In this document: positions 37,870 to 46,005 of the stretch, piece by piece | How positions within the stretch are numbered: position 1 is the first letter of the stretch | Layout of the letters: each line of letters opens with the position of its first letter | DNA from: Fluviicola sp. | GTDB taxonomy: Bacteria > Bacteroidota > Bacteroidia > Flavobacteriales_D > Crocinitomicaceae | DNA length: 64,000 nt | Direction: 5' to 3' | Assembly (NCBI GenBank): GCA_002734065.2 | Contig: NVXU02000045.1 | Location: 1 to 64,000 of the forward strand | Made by a program: the position numbers and the translations under genes | Notes under the pieces: generated by a model | Database searches by the model: none | The model's input: only the letters and a program-made list of their open reading frames with translations | What the model was told of the DNA's origin: nothing

Positions 37870-39245
37870 ATTGTTTTGGAGAACATGTTTTCTCGCTGTT
37901 GAGAGTCGGCTAAATCTTGGTCGAATGCCATGCAGCAATTTCTAACAAAAGGAATTCCAGCTTCAGTAACTGTCAATTGATTATTCTCAATGACGACCAA
38001 ATTATCTTCAACCATTCCAGCAAGTCTGTTGACAATCGCTGTTTGCAATTCTTTGTTGGGAGAATCACTGTCAAATGTCGTTTCAAAATGACACATTAAA
38101 TCGAGAATATACTGACGGATTTCTAAATCAATTTCATTGAGAAGGTGTCCTCTAAAAATGGGGATGATTCCTTGATTCACAATTTCGATGTACTTTTCTG
38201 TTGATTTTTCATTCTGCGCGAAGCCAAACCAGCTGTCAGAAATGGCAGACATTCCCAATCCGAGCAAAAACTTGGTGTTTTGAGTGGTGTAACCCATAAA
38301 GTTTCTGTGTAAGTTTTTTTCTTTGAACGCAATGGCTAAATCATCGTGCTCCAGAGCAAAATGATCCATCCCAATCTCGATGTATCCTTCTGCTTCGAGC
38401 ATTTTTTTTGCTTCTTCGTACAAGGCTCTTTTTTCAGAATCTTGTGGCAAATCGGAGTCGTCAAAACCTCGCTGTCCATTGCCTTTTATCCAAGGAACGT
38501 GTGCGTAACTGTAGAGTGCAATCCGGTCGGGACGCAATTGTAATGTTTTTTCTACAGTATCAATAATATCTGCCATTCTTTGCTTCGGTAAGCCAAAAAC
38601 AAGGTCATGACTGATGGATTTATAACCAATTCGTTTGGCATTCTCATGCACTTTTTTAACATCCTCAAAAGGTTGAATTCTGTTGATTGCTTGCTGTACC
38701 GTTGGACTGTAATCCTGAATACCCAAACTCAATCTTCTGAAACCAAAAGCGTGCAATTTCTCCAAATGTTCTTCGGAAGTATTGTTAGGATGCGCCTCAA
38801 AACTGAGTTCAGAATGATTGGGGTCTATTGATTCTTTGCCAAATATCGCTTTCACCAAACGAATTAATTCATCTGGAGCGAAAAAAGTCGGAGTTCCACC
38901 ACCAAAATGCAATTCTTTGATATCTGGCGAGAAGTTGAATTTTGCGGTGTACAATTCCCATTCTTTAATTACTGCATCAATATATGGCCCCTCAACAGCG
39001 TGATTTTTTGTTATTCTTTTATGGCAACCACAAAACGTGCACAAACTTTCACAATAAGGCAAGTGAATGTACAAGCTCATTTCTTCAGAGTTATATTCTT
39101 TAGAATTTTTAGCAATCGTTTTTACCCAGTCATCAACTGATAGCGGATTGTTTTTCCAAAATGGAACCGTAGGATAGGATGTGTATCTAGGACCTGGAAC
39201 ATTGTATTTCTCTACTAAATTCTTCACTTTCCAATATTTGTACAC
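37866..39245 (-). CDS. hemN: Oxygen-independent coproporphyrinogen III oxidase
   Basis: HemN is a radical-SAM enzyme that decarboxylates coproporphyrinogen III to protoporphyrinogen IX without O2. The 459 residues start near VPGPRYTSYPTVPFW, the family's usual N-terminus. The cluster motif is HLPYCESLCTFCGCHK (CxxxCxxC), followed by LHFGGGTPTFF. No ATG is available: the listed start is a GTG at 39245, and a GTG at 39227 is equally plausible because a promoter-like TAACTTTG (39245-39252) overlaps the longer version. It is coupled to ccoI by an ATGA overlap and supplies heme for the oxidase under low O2. It is divergent from the Fnr-like gene. Confidence 0.93.
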   Translation of the reverse strand: MYKYWKVKNLVEKYNVPGPRYTSYPTVPFWKNNPLSVDDWVKTIAKNSKEYNSEEMSLYIHLPYCESLCTFCGCHKRITKNHAVEGPYIDAVIKEWELYTAKFNFSPDIKELHFGGGTPTFFAPDELIRLVKAIFGKESIDPNHSELSFEAHPNNTSEEHLEKLHAFGFRRLSLGIQDYSPTVQQAINRIQPFEDVKKVHENAKRIGYKSISHDLVFGLPKQRMADIIDTVEKTLQLRPDRIALYSYAHVPWIKGNGQRGFDDSDLPQDSEKRALYEEAKKMLEAEGYIEIGMDHFALEHDDLAIAFKEKNLHRNFMGYTTQNTKFLLGLGMSAISDSWFGFAQNEKSTEKYIEIVNQGIIPIFRGHLLNEIDLEIRQYILDLMCHFETTFDSDSPNKELQTAIVNRLAGMVEDNLVVIENNQLTVTEAGIPFVRNCCMAFDQDLADSQQRENMFSKTI

Positions 39246-39309
39246 AAAGTTACCGAAGAAATTGTTTATAATTGAAGCTTATGTTGTAGAATTTGAATTT
39301 ATTTTATTC

Positions 39310-39317
39310 TATCTTTG
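39310..39317 (+). promoter_or_regulatory. Predicted -7 element of the Fnr-like gene
   Basis: TATCTTTG matches TAnnTTTG exactly and lies 16 bases before the start codon. The -33 side is unclear: TTTG at 39292 is too close and TTG at 39284 slightly too far. Confidence 0.5.
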
Positions 39318-39333
39318 AGCAAAACGAATTTTA

Positions 39334-40023
39334 ATGCTTGAAAAGTCTCATAAATATGTTAGTTGTGAACATTGCCTTGTAAGGGAAAATTCATTGTTCA
39401 AAGATTTTTGCAAGGAAGAGGTTGCTGGACTGGATGAACACAAATCGTGTTCTTTTTACAAGAAAAATCAACCTGTTTTTTTAGAGGAAGGTACACCGAG
39501 AGGTGTTTTTTGCTTGAACAGTGGGAAAATTAAAGTTTTTGCACGAGGAGAAGAAGGCAAAGAACAAATAATTCATGTAGCAAAAGAGGGAGAAGTTGTT
39601 GGGTTTAGAGCAATGTTTAGTGGAGAACCCTATCGTGTTTCTGCAACAACTTTGGAGGATTGTAATATTTGTTTTATCAGTAAATCAGAGTTTCTTGACT
39701 TGGTAGATACGAATGCATCTTTGAGGAATGGAATTTTGAAAGAGCTTTCTACGGAATTAGCTGATAGAGCAACGTTTATTACCAACATGGCTCAAAAATC
39801 AGTAAGAGAAAGGTTAGCATTTTCTTTGGTATTTCTTGATGACATATACAAAGGAGAAATGATAAACTTCTCCAGAGAAGACTTGGCAAATTTCGTTGGA
39901 ACAGCAACAGAGACATTGATTCGACTTTTAAAAGAATTGAAAGAAGACGAATTGATTAAAACACACGCTCGAAAAATAGAAATACTAAATAGAGAAGAGC
40001 TAATTCGTATGGCTGGGAATTAA
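39334..40023 (+). CDS. Crp/Fnr family regulator with N-terminal cysteines
   Basis: This 229-residue regulator has a cyclic-nucleotide-binding-type sensor domain (about residues 40-145, KIKVFARGEEGKEQIIHVAKEGEVVGF) and a C-terminal winged helix (about 155-225, FSREDLANFVGTATETLIRLLKEL, the recognition helix). The N-terminus carries four cysteines at residues 11, 14, 26 and 39, more than a cAMP-type sensor needs. A redox or 4Fe-4S sensor like FNR is likely but not proved; the spacing differs from E. coli FNR. It is divergent from hemN and next to the cco operon, whose promoter has a matching dyad, so it is the best candidate activator. Confidence 0.9.
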   Translation: MLEKSHKYVSCEHCLVRENSLFKDFCKEEVAGLDEHKSCSFYKKNQPVFLEEGTPRGVFCLNSGKIKVFARGEEGKEQIIHVAKEGEVVGFRAMFSGEPYRVSATTLEDCNICFISKSEFLDLVDTNASLRNGILKELSTELADRATFITNMAQKSVRERLAFSLVFLDDIYKGEMINFSREDLANFVGTATETLIRLLKELKEDELIKTHARKIEILNREELIRMAGN

Positions 40024-40053
40024 ACCACAACAATTTAATAGCCTACTTCCGCT

Positions 40054-40070
40054 AAAAGAGATTCTCTTTT
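40054..40070 (+). terminator. Hairpin between the two Crp/Fnr genes
   Basis: A perfect 7-bp inverted repeat (AAAAGAG, loop ATT, CTCTTTT) lies 30 bases after the first regulator and 20 bases before the second. It could be a weak terminator or attenuator, or an operator for one of the two regulators; no clear T run follows. Confidence 0.4.
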
Positions 40071-40091
40071 GCAGGTTAAATTTCATAAAGT

Positions 40092-40742
40092 ATGATAGAG
40101 AACGAAAAGCAGAAAGCATTAATTAAAGAACAAATAGGATTCTTATTTGAAGAAGCTCTTTTAGAAGAAATATACAGTGTTGGTCGAATTAAGAAGGTAG
40201 ATTTAGGTCAAGTTATCATGGATCCTGGAGAAGAGGTTCAATTCATCCCGTTTATTATCGAAGGTTCTTTAAAAGTATCGAGAGAGAATGTTGATGGAGA
40301 TGAGTTACTTTTGTACTACATAGAATCTGGAGATACCTGCGCTATGACATTGCAATGCTGTGTCACAAAAAGTACGAGTTCTATAAAAGCAACAGCGATG
40401 GAAGATTCTATTCTGCTAACGATACCTATGCAGTTCATGGAAGATTGGATGAATCGTTACGCTTCTTGGAGGCAATATATTTTAGAAAGTTACCACGTTC
40501 GTATTTCAGAATTAATGGAGACAATTGATGCCATTGCTTTTATGCGGTTGGATGAACGTTTGGACAAATACTTAAAGGACCAAGCAAAGTTGTTAGGTTC
40601 TCTGGAAATCAATCATACTCACCAGCAAATTGCAGAGGATTTACATTCTTCACGTGTTGTTATTTCTCGCTTACTAAAGCAAATGGAATCAAAAGGAATG
40701 ATACAGCTGAAAAGAAATAAGGTGATTTTGAAAGGGTTTTAA
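40092..40742 (+). CDS. Second Crp/Fnr family regulator
   Basis: This 216-residue protein has the same two-domain layout as its neighbour: a cyclic-nucleotide-like sensor (about 25-135, VIMDPGEEVQFIPFIIEGSLKVSRENVDGDELLLYYIESGD) and a winged helix (about 150-215, HQQIAEDLHSSRVVISRLLKQMESKG). The linker includes CAMTLQCCVTKST, a cysteine trio in the sensor domain. It is not a duplicate of the first, as identity is low by eye. The ligand is unknown. It ends two bases before the stop of the convergent aminotransferase. Confidence 0.88.
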   Translation: MIENEKQKALIKEQIGFLFEEALLEEIYSVGRIKKVDLGQVIMDPGEEVQFIPFIIEGSLKVSRENVDGDELLLYYIESGDTCAMTLQCCVTKSTSSIKATAMEDSILLTIPMQFMEDWMNRYASWRQYILESYHVRISELMETIDAIAFMRLDERLDKYLKDQAKLLGSLEINHTHQQIAEDLHSSRVVISRLLKQMESKGMIQLKRNKVILKGF

Positions 40743-40744
40743 TT

Positions 40745-41944
40745 TTAATAAATTTTCCCCGGATACACCTTCAACGCTTCTTCCAAGCAAGTCACGGCTT
40801 GTTTCAACGCTTCTTGATTCAAAACATAGGCAATTCTTGCTTCTTGCAGACCCTCTCCTTTGGTAGAATAGAATCCATTTGCAGGTGCCATCATCACTGT
40901 TGAACCTTCGTAATCAAATTCTTCGAGCAACCATTGACAAAAACGCTCGGCATTATCGACTGGAAATTTAGCAACACAATAAAAGGCACCGCTTGGTTTT
41001 GGGCAGAATACACCCTCAATATTATTCAATCCTTCGACCATGATGTTTCTTCGTTCGACGTACTCTGCAACAACATCATCAAAATAGGATTGCGGTGTTT
41101 GCAAAGCTGCTTCAGATGCAATTTGGTCAATTGTTGGGGGAGATAACCTCGCTTGTCCAAATTTTAAGGCCGCTGCCATTACGTTTTTATTCTTCGAAAC
41201 AAGACAACCAATTCTTGCCCCACACATAGAATAGCGTTTTGACACAGAGTCAATCATAATGACATTCTGATCAATGCCTTCAAGGTTCATTACAGAATGA
41301 GGAACGGCGCCGTCGTAGCAAAATTCTCGATAAACTTCGTCTGCAAATAAGAACAAATCGTGCTTGATGACGATGTCTCTTAGTTGTTCTAATTCTTCTT
41401 TAGAATATAAATAACCCGTCGGATTTCCAGGGTTACAAATCACAATTGCCTTGGTTTTAGCCGTAATTTTCTTCTCAATTTCCTCAATGGGGGGCAATGC
41501 AAAACCATTCTCAATGGATGCAGTTACTGGAACGACATTCAATCCTGCGGCAACCGCAAAACCGTTGTAATTCGCATAAAATGGTTCCGGAATTATAATT
41601 TCGTCGTCTGGATCGCAAGTGGACATGAAACCAAAAGCCAATGCTTCTGAACCTCCAGTTGTGATGATAATGTCTTCTGCATCGACATCAATGCCTGCAC
41701 TTTTGTAATAATCAGCCAATTTATCTCTGTAACTTTGAAAACCAGCAGAATGTGAATATTCTATCACCTTTCTGTCCATGTTTTTCACTGCATCCAAAGC
41801 AACTTTTGGTGTTTCAATGTCAGGTTGACCAATGTTTAAATGGTAAACATTAATTCCCCGAGCTTTTGCTTTCTCTGAAAAAGGAACCAATTTACGAATT
41901 GGTGATTCTGGCATTTTTATCGCCTTGTTGGATATCGTTGGCAT
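40745..41944 (-). CDS. PLP-dependent aminotransferase, class I/II
   Basis: This 399-residue enzyme is a fold-type I aminotransferase of the aspartate/aromatic type. Motifs visible: NIGQPDIETP, GGSEALAFGF, ICNPGNPTGYLYS, LFADEVYREF and the PLP-lysine motif SVSKRYSMCGARIGCL. It transfers amino groups from an amino acid to 2-oxoglutarate; the exact substrate cannot be set from sequence alone. There is no signal peptide. It stands between convergent and divergent neighbours, so is probably monocistronic. Confidence 0.9.
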   Translation of the reverse strand: MPTISNKAIKMPESPIRKLVPFSEKAKARGINVYHLNIGQPDIETPKVALDAVKNMDRKVIEYSHSAGFQSYRDKLADYYKSAGIDVDAEDIIITTGGSEALAFGFMSTCDPDDEIIIPEPFYANYNGFAVAAGLNVVPVTASIENGFALPPIEEIEKKITAKTKAIVICNPGNPTGYLYSKEELEQLRDIVIKHDLFLFADEVYREFCYDGAVPHSVMNLEGIDQNVIMIDSVSKRYSMCGARIGCLVSKNKNVMAAALKFGQARLSPPTIDQIASEAALQTPQSYFDDVVAEYVERRNIMVEGLNNIEGVFCPKPSGAFYCVAKFPVDNAERFCQWLLEEFDYEGSTVMMAPANGFYSTKGEGLQEARIAYVLNQEALKQAVTCLEEALKVYPGKIY

Positions 41945-42042
41945 TGTTTTATTATTTTGGAGCGAAATTAATAGAATACAAAGAATAAATACTTCGAATG
42001 CAAAAAAAATATGTTATTTTTAAACCTGCTAGCTTGTCTATG

Positions 42043-42855
42043 ATGTGGAGATACTTATTCATCCTGTTTGTGTTGATTTCTTGCCAAGAAAAGGAGAAAG
42101 AATTGATTTGTATTGTCCCGCCAGAACCTGAAAACGTCATTGATTCTGCAGAAATTCTATTGCAGTTTAAGGCTGAAACAATGAATCGATTGAATTCAAT
42201 TGACCTTGTCGATATTCAAGTTGTCAATCCAAGAATTGCGGTGGATTTGAAGTATGCAACTTCCGATAATTTTATGGGAATGGTGTTGTATGATACACTC
42301 AAAGTTGCCTATTTAAACAAGGAAGTGGCTGAGCGTTTGTCCAAATGTCAAGATTACCTTGATTCGATTCATCCGGGTTACAAATTACTCGTTTATGACG
42401 GTGTGCGACCGTGGCAAGTGCAAAAAGAAATGTGGGATGCACTCGATTCTATTCCTGTTCTGCGTAGAGGAAAATATGTTTCAAATCCAGCGAGAGGTTC
42501 TGTGCACAACTACGGTGCTGCTGTGGATGTAACGGTTGTTGATTCTCTCGGTCAAATTCTAGACATGGGCAGTGGCTACGACGATTTTTGCAGAATTTCA
42601 TACCCAAGCCTTGAGTGGCAATTCTTGAAAAGTGGAGAATTGAGCAAAAAGCAAATTGACAATAGAAAGTTGCTACGAAAAGTAATGAAATCACAAAGAT
42701 TTAGGAACATTCCGAGTGAATGGTGGCATTTTAATGCCTATTCTCGCGTAACAACTTCTCAAAAGTACCAACGATTATTGAACGAAAGCGGAAAGGCGGA
42801 TTGGTATAAGTTGAGTTATCCAAAAAAGGATTCTACCTTACAATTAACCAACTAA
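42043..42855 (+). CDS. D-alanyl-D-alanine dipeptidase, VanX-like lipoprotein
   Basis: This 270-residue enzyme is a peptidase family M15D D-Ala-D-Ala dipeptidase (VanX/DdpX type), which cleaves D-Ala-D-Ala released from or destined for peptidoglycan. The zinc motif SVHNYGAAVD and the EWWHFNAY motif with the catalytic Glu and third zinc ligand are present. I chose ATG 42043 over 41998 because it begins a lipoprotein signal ending in VLISC. So it is probably anchored in the envelope and acts in recycling or nutrition rather than vancomycin resistance; no vanH/vanA partner is present. Its stop overlaps the convergent gene by 23 bases. Confidence 0.9.
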   Translation: MWRYLFILFVLISCQEKEKELICIVPPEPENVIDSAEILLQFKAETMNRLNSIDLVDIQVVNPRIAVDLKYATSDNFMGMVLYDTLKVAYLNKEVAERLSKCQDYLDSIHPGYKLLVYDGVRPWQVQKEMWDALDSIPVLRRGKYVSNPARGSVHNYGAAVDVTVVDSLGQILDMGSGYDDFCRISYPSLEWQFLKSGELSKKQIDNRKLLRKVMKSQRFRNIPSEWWHFNAYSRVTTSQKYQRLLNESGKADWYKLSYPKKDSTLQLTN

Positions 42856-43573
42856 CTCCCGCAGAAATGTAGTTCATGTTGTAATTTAGACCCAATCCAA
42901 ACGAGAAATCAAATTGCAGGTTCTCTTGCAATAAATAAGTGAAACCAGCATCCATATTTGCCGCCAAAGATTGAAAATTCACCCATTCTCCATAAGGTTC
43001 AATATACATTCCGACTTTATCGCTTAGACCAATTCCGAGTGCGAGAGAATAAGTAAGGTCGCCGTCATACCCTTCAAAACTGTTGTAGCCAATGTTGTAA
43101 CCCAAGTCTAAATTTTCTCCCAAAGAATGCGAAATGGATAACTTATTAATTGTTCCATAGTTATTATTGGTAAGCTCTCTAGAGCCTGTTGGCAGAAGTA
43201 CATGAGACAATAATGCAATTTCTGTATTGATTGCAGAATTTTTGAGCAATTGAATTTTAGTCCCGATTTCGAGGTCACTAATTCCCTTTATGCGTTGATT
43301 ATTTCCAAATTTATTCGATTCAAATTGATTCAGAATTCTCAATTCTGCCCATTTAAAAACGCCGATTCTAAAGAGGGTAGTCGGCGCTAAAATTTCTTTT
43401 ACTGAAGTTCCATTGTTCTCGGAGAATTGAAAAATGACCCCGCTTTCTATTTGCAAACTATTCTTAGGAACTGTGGCAGAACTTTCTGTTTGATCAGGTC
43501 TGTCAGTGACAATTTTCTGTGCATTTAGACTTGTACAGAACGCAATTATTGCAGTTGTGAGAATTAATTTCAT
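42833..43573 (-). CDS. Outer-membrane beta-barrel protein
   Basis: This 246-residue protein has a signal peptide (MKLILTTAIIAFCTSLNAQ) followed by KIVTDRPDQTESSATVPKNS, the start of a family of transporter-like barrels (phenol-degradation MetA type, PF13557-like). The strands alternate and the sequence ends LIVR. I chose ATG 43573 because GGAG precedes it by five bases; the 43585 start is a TTG. It follows the ZIP transporter gene, so it may be the outer-membrane part of metal uptake; that is inference from position. Confidence 0.75.
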   Translation of the reverse strand: MKLILTTAIIAFCTSLNAQKIVTDRPDQTESSATVPKNSLQIESGVIFQFSENNGTSVKEILAPTTLFRIGVFKWAELRILNQFESNKFGNNQRIKGISDLEIGTKIQLLKNSAINTEIALLSHVLLPTGSRELTNNNYGTINKLSISHSLGENLDLGYNIGYNSFEGYDGDLTYSLALGIGLSDKVGMYIEPYGEWVNFQSLAANMDAGFTYLLQENLQFDFSFGLGLNYNMNYISAGVSWLIVR

Positions 43574-43586
43574 CATTCTCCTCAAT

Positions 43587-44399
43587 TTAACCTAATGCGA
43601 CATCTAAACTCATCATGACCACAAATCCCACCATAAAACCGAGCGTTGCAAGGTCGGTGTTGCCTTCTCTTTGTGTTTCTGGAATTACTTCTTCGACGAC
43701 AACAAAAATCATTGCTCCCGCTGCAAATGCAAGTGCATAGGGGAGGATAGGAGTGAAAGTAAATACTGCCCAAGCACCCAAAACACCTGCAATGGGTTCA
43801 ACAATGGCTGAAAGTTGGCCGTAGAAAAAACTTTTACGCCTGCTCATTCCTTGTCGTCTTAAGGGCATAGAAACGGCAAAACCTTCTGGAAAATTTTGAA
43901 TTCCAATTCCGACTGCGAGAACCATCGCTGCTTCGATACTTGCCCCTGGAAGTCCTGCTGCTACGGCACCAAAAAGAACACCGACAGCCAATCCTTCAGG
44001 GATGTTGTGCATGGTAATCGCAAGAACTAAAAGCTTTGTTTTGTGCCATTTCGTTTTGATACCTTCTTCCTCGTTATCTTTTGCGTTGATGTGAATGTGT
44101 GGCAGTATTTTGTCCAATCCGAATAAGAAAAATGCACCTAGCATAAATCCAATTGCTGCTGGAATCCAACTTCCGCCTGACAATTCTATGGCGGGATTAA
44201 GTAAACTCCAAAAACTGGCAGCGACCATTACTCCCCCTGTAAAACCAAGAGCAACGTCGAGAACAGTTCTGTTCATGGACTTAAAAAAGAACACAAATGC
44301 AGCTCCAAAGGCAGTAACTAACCATGTAAAGGTTGTTGCTACTAAAGCTGCAAAAATTGGGTCAATACTCTTGAACCATTCCGTTAATTCATTCCACAT
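43587..44399 (-). CDS. ZIP family metal transporter
   Basis: ZIP proteins carry Zn, Mn or Fe into the cytoplasm down an electrochemical gradient. This 270-residue protein has about eight membrane segments. The metal-site helices read TMHNIPEGLAVG and IQNFPEGFAVSMP, the two conserved HN(x)PEG-type motifs. A histidine-containing loop (ILPHIHINAKDNEEEG) separates segments 3 and 4, as usual. The ATG at 44399 was chosen because it starts the first membrane segment; the promoter motifs lie just above it. Together with the outer-membrane gene after it, it forms a small operon under the divergent DtxR-type regulator. Confidence 0.92.
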   Translation of the reverse strand: MWNELTEWFKSIDPIFAALVATTFTWLVTAFGAAFVFFFKSMNRTVLDVALGFTGGVMVAASFWSLLNPAIELSGGSWIPAAIGFMLGAFFLFGLDKILPHIHINAKDNEEEGIKTKWHKTKLLVLAITMHNIPEGLAVGVLFGAVAAGLPGASIEAAMVLAVGIGIQNFPEGFAVSMPLRRQGMSRRKSFFYGQLSAIVEPIAGVLGAWAVFTFTPILPYALAFAAGAMIFVVVEEVIPETQREGNTDLATLGFMVGFVVMMSLDVALG

Positions 44400-44416
44400 A
44401 GGTGCTATTTTATATG

Positions 44417-44469
44417 CAAAACTAATAAAGTTAGACGAGTCTAACAATTTATTTTAGACTAATTTAAAA
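44417..44469 (-). promoter_or_regulatory. ZIP promoter with DtxR/MntR-type operator
   Basis: On the minus strand TTG (44445-44447) and TAGTTTTG (44417-44424) are 20 bases apart, a complete Bacteroidota promoter. The 16-bp perfect dyad GTTAGAC-N2-GTCTAAC (44430-44445) fills the spacer, so a bound repressor would block polymerase. A second related palindrome (TTTTA-N8-TAAAA, containing TTAG) lies at 44452-44469. The divergent regulator at 44678 is the obvious candidate to bind here. Confidence 0.75.
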
Positions 44470-44523
44470 GTGAATGTATTTCGTGTAGTTTTAGGAATGA
44501 ATTTTACGAAGTAAAAATAACCG

Positions 44524-44642
44524 AATCCTCCCCCTAGCCCCCTCCAAAGGGGGGAGAAGCTGACAATTGGATCCGTCGTTAGAGTTCTATCTTTTATTTT
44601 GAGTATGGGTTTCCCCCTTTGGAGGGGGCTAGGGGGAGGATT
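44524..44642. repeat. G/C-rich palindromic element, copy A
   Basis: A ~33-bp left arm (AATCCTCCCCCTAGCCCCCT then CCAAAGGGGGGAG) and a ~32-bp reverse-complement right arm (44611-44642) enclose 54 bp. Each arm also has an inner palindrome around CCAAAGG. The second copy is at 56057-56161. It contains no gene; the open frame across it on the minus strand is the repeat itself. The arms are strikingly GC-rich against the AT-rich surroundings. Confidence 0.95.
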
Positions 44643-44677
44643 TACCAATTTTGATTTTTTTTGCTATTTTTGTTCCG

Positions 44678-45370
44678 ATGTTATCCTTCACAAAAGAGAA
44701 TTATTTAAAAACCTTAGTTCAGTTGACTGTTTTTGCAGACAACGCGCAAGAGGTAGGCGTGAGTAGTTTGGCGAAAAAGCTTTCTGTACAACCTGCAACG
44801 GTCAATGATATGTTGCGCAAGTTGAAAAGTAAATCTTTGGTGAATTACCAAAAGTACGGCAAAATCTCTTTAACGGAAGAAGGTCTTCTTCAAGGAATGG
44901 AGATTATTCGCCGGCATCGATTATGGGAAACTTTCTTGTACCAAGAGCTTGATTTTAGTTGGGATGAGGTGCATGAAATTGCCGAAGAATTGGAACACGT
45001 TCATTCGAAGAAATTAATCGATGGCTTGGATAAATTTTTGGATTATCCAGAATTTGATCCTCACGGAGACGCTATACCTAATGAGAAAGGCGAGATTAAA
45101 ATTCCGTATAGAAGTACATTGAGTGAGGTTGCTATAGGTAAATCGTGCAAGGTCGTTGCAGTAACGGACGAATCTATCGAGTTTTTGCAATATGCAGACA
45201 AAATTGGTCTTAAAATAAACGATGAAGTAATCGTTGTTTCCAAGGAAGCTTTTGATTCATTGACGACTATTCAGGTTGGAAAAGAATGTCACATTGTTTC
45301 TCCAAAATTCACTGATAATATCTTCGTTGTCTGTAATAAATGTGGAAAAGCAAAAGGTTGTAGTTGTTGA
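44678..45370 (+). CDS. DtxR/MntR-type metal-dependent repressor
   Basis: This 230-residue regulator has an N-terminal helix-turn-helix (about residues 15-65, VGVSSLAKKLSVQPATVNDMLRKLKSKSLV), a dimerisation/metal-binding domain (70-140, including HRLWETFLYQEL, HEIAEELEHVHSKKL and FDPHGDAIP) and a C-terminal FeoA-like SH3 domain (about 150-215). It ends in CNKCGKAKGCSC. It should repress metal uptake when Mn, Fe or Zn is abundant. The start at ATG 44678 is chosen; the listed TTG start upstream has no support. A -7 motif TATTTTTG lies at 44665-44672, so the mRNA may be almost leaderless. Confidence 0.92.
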   Translation: MLSFTKENYLKTLVQLTVFADNAQEVGVSSLAKKLSVQPATVNDMLRKLKSKSLVNYQKYGKISLTEEGLLQGMEIIRRHRLWETFLYQELDFSWDEVHEIAEELEHVHSKKLIDGLDKFLDYPEFDPHGDAIPNEKGEIKIPYRSTLSEVAIGKSCKVVAVTDESIEFLQYADKIGLKINDEVIVVSKEAFDSLTTIQVGKECHIVSPKFTDNIFVVCNKCGKAKGCSC

Positions 45371-45381
45371 AAAACTTCACG

Positions 45382-45495
45382 GTTAGCCTTTAGCCCTTGG
45401 TTGTGGTGAGAAAACAGGGATTCTCTCTTTTATTATTTGCGTTGGATTAGTTTTCGTAAGAAACGAGTTTACTTTCGAAGCCAAAAGCCAACTGC
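45382..45495. repeat. Inverted heptamer arrays after the DtxR gene
   Basis: Units TTAGCCT, TTAGCCC and TTGGTTG near 45383-45404 oppose AGCCAAA and AGCCAAC units at 45479-45495, again a 7-bp period and inverted layout, in the gap between the regulator and the convergent acetyltransferase. Confidence 0.65.
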
Positions 45496-45503
45496 CTTTC
45501 CCC

Positions 45504-45941
45504 CTACCGAATCCCATCTTTCTTCAAAACATTGATAAAATGAAACCCTCTGGGAACGTAATTTTGCTTGTAAAAGAATTTATGTGCTTTGAAATTGTCG
45601 GTGTAAGTATCTAATGCGAGCATGTTGCAGTTCAATTCTTCGGCTTTTTTCTCCATGAATTCAAACAGTATTTGTCCTACTTTTTTTCCTTGATGTTCTT
45701 TTGCAACAATGACATTGTCTAATTCCATGTATTTACCGCACCATAATTTTGTGCCAATCCAATAACCTGTCATTCCGATGCAATTATCGCCTTCAAAAAC
45801 GCAAACTTGACCGTAGTTGTGTTGAAGCATTTCGTCCAATTCTAAAGAATAATCTTCTACCGTCAAGCTGGGGTAAACTTCCAAAAGCAAGGAATGGTTT
45901 TTCAACATTTGCTCTTTCGATGTCAGTTCTATTATTTTCAT
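45504..45941 (-). CDS. GNAT family N-acetyltransferase
   Basis: This 145-residue enzyme belongs to the GNAT superfamily, which move an acetyl group from acetyl-CoA to an amine. The acetyl-CoA loop motif VIVAKEHQGKKVGQIL (about residues 77-92) is clear, with the following MEKKAEELNCNMLALDTY strand and FYKQNYVPRGF near the C-terminus. I chose ATG 45941 (MKIIELTSKEQ) because the longer start at 45974 runs through the terminator hairpin of the next gene. The substrate is unknown. Confidence 0.85.
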   Translation of the reverse strand: MKIIELTSKEQMLKNHSLLLEVYPSLTVEDYSLELDEMLQHNYGQVCVFEGDNCIGMTGYWIGTKLWCGKYMELDNVIVAKEHQGKKVGQILFEFMEKKAEELNCNMLALDTYTDNFKAHKFFYKQNYVPRGFHFINVLKKDGIR

Positions 45942-45949
45942 AGGGCTAA

Positions 45950-45983
45950 AATAAAAAAGCTCTCCGTAAAACACGAAGAGCTT
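45950..45983 (-). terminator. Terminator of the secreted esterase gene
   Basis: On the minus strand, AAGCTCTTCGT pairs with ACGGAGAGCTT (one mismatch) around a short loop and is followed by TTTTTTATTTT. It lies 22 bases after the esterase stop and just above the acetyltransferase start. Confidence 0.75.
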
Positions 45984-46005
45984 CCATTAAAATGATTTAA
46001 AAACG

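Noticed and set aside
42043-42855. A vancomycin-resistance locus
   Set aside because: Only the VanX-type dipeptidase is present; no vanH or vanA ligase or VanRS-like pair lies nearby.
44454-44648. A 64-residue open frame on the minus strand across palindromic element A
   Set aside because: It is the repeat itself read through; no signal, motif or promoter supports a protein.
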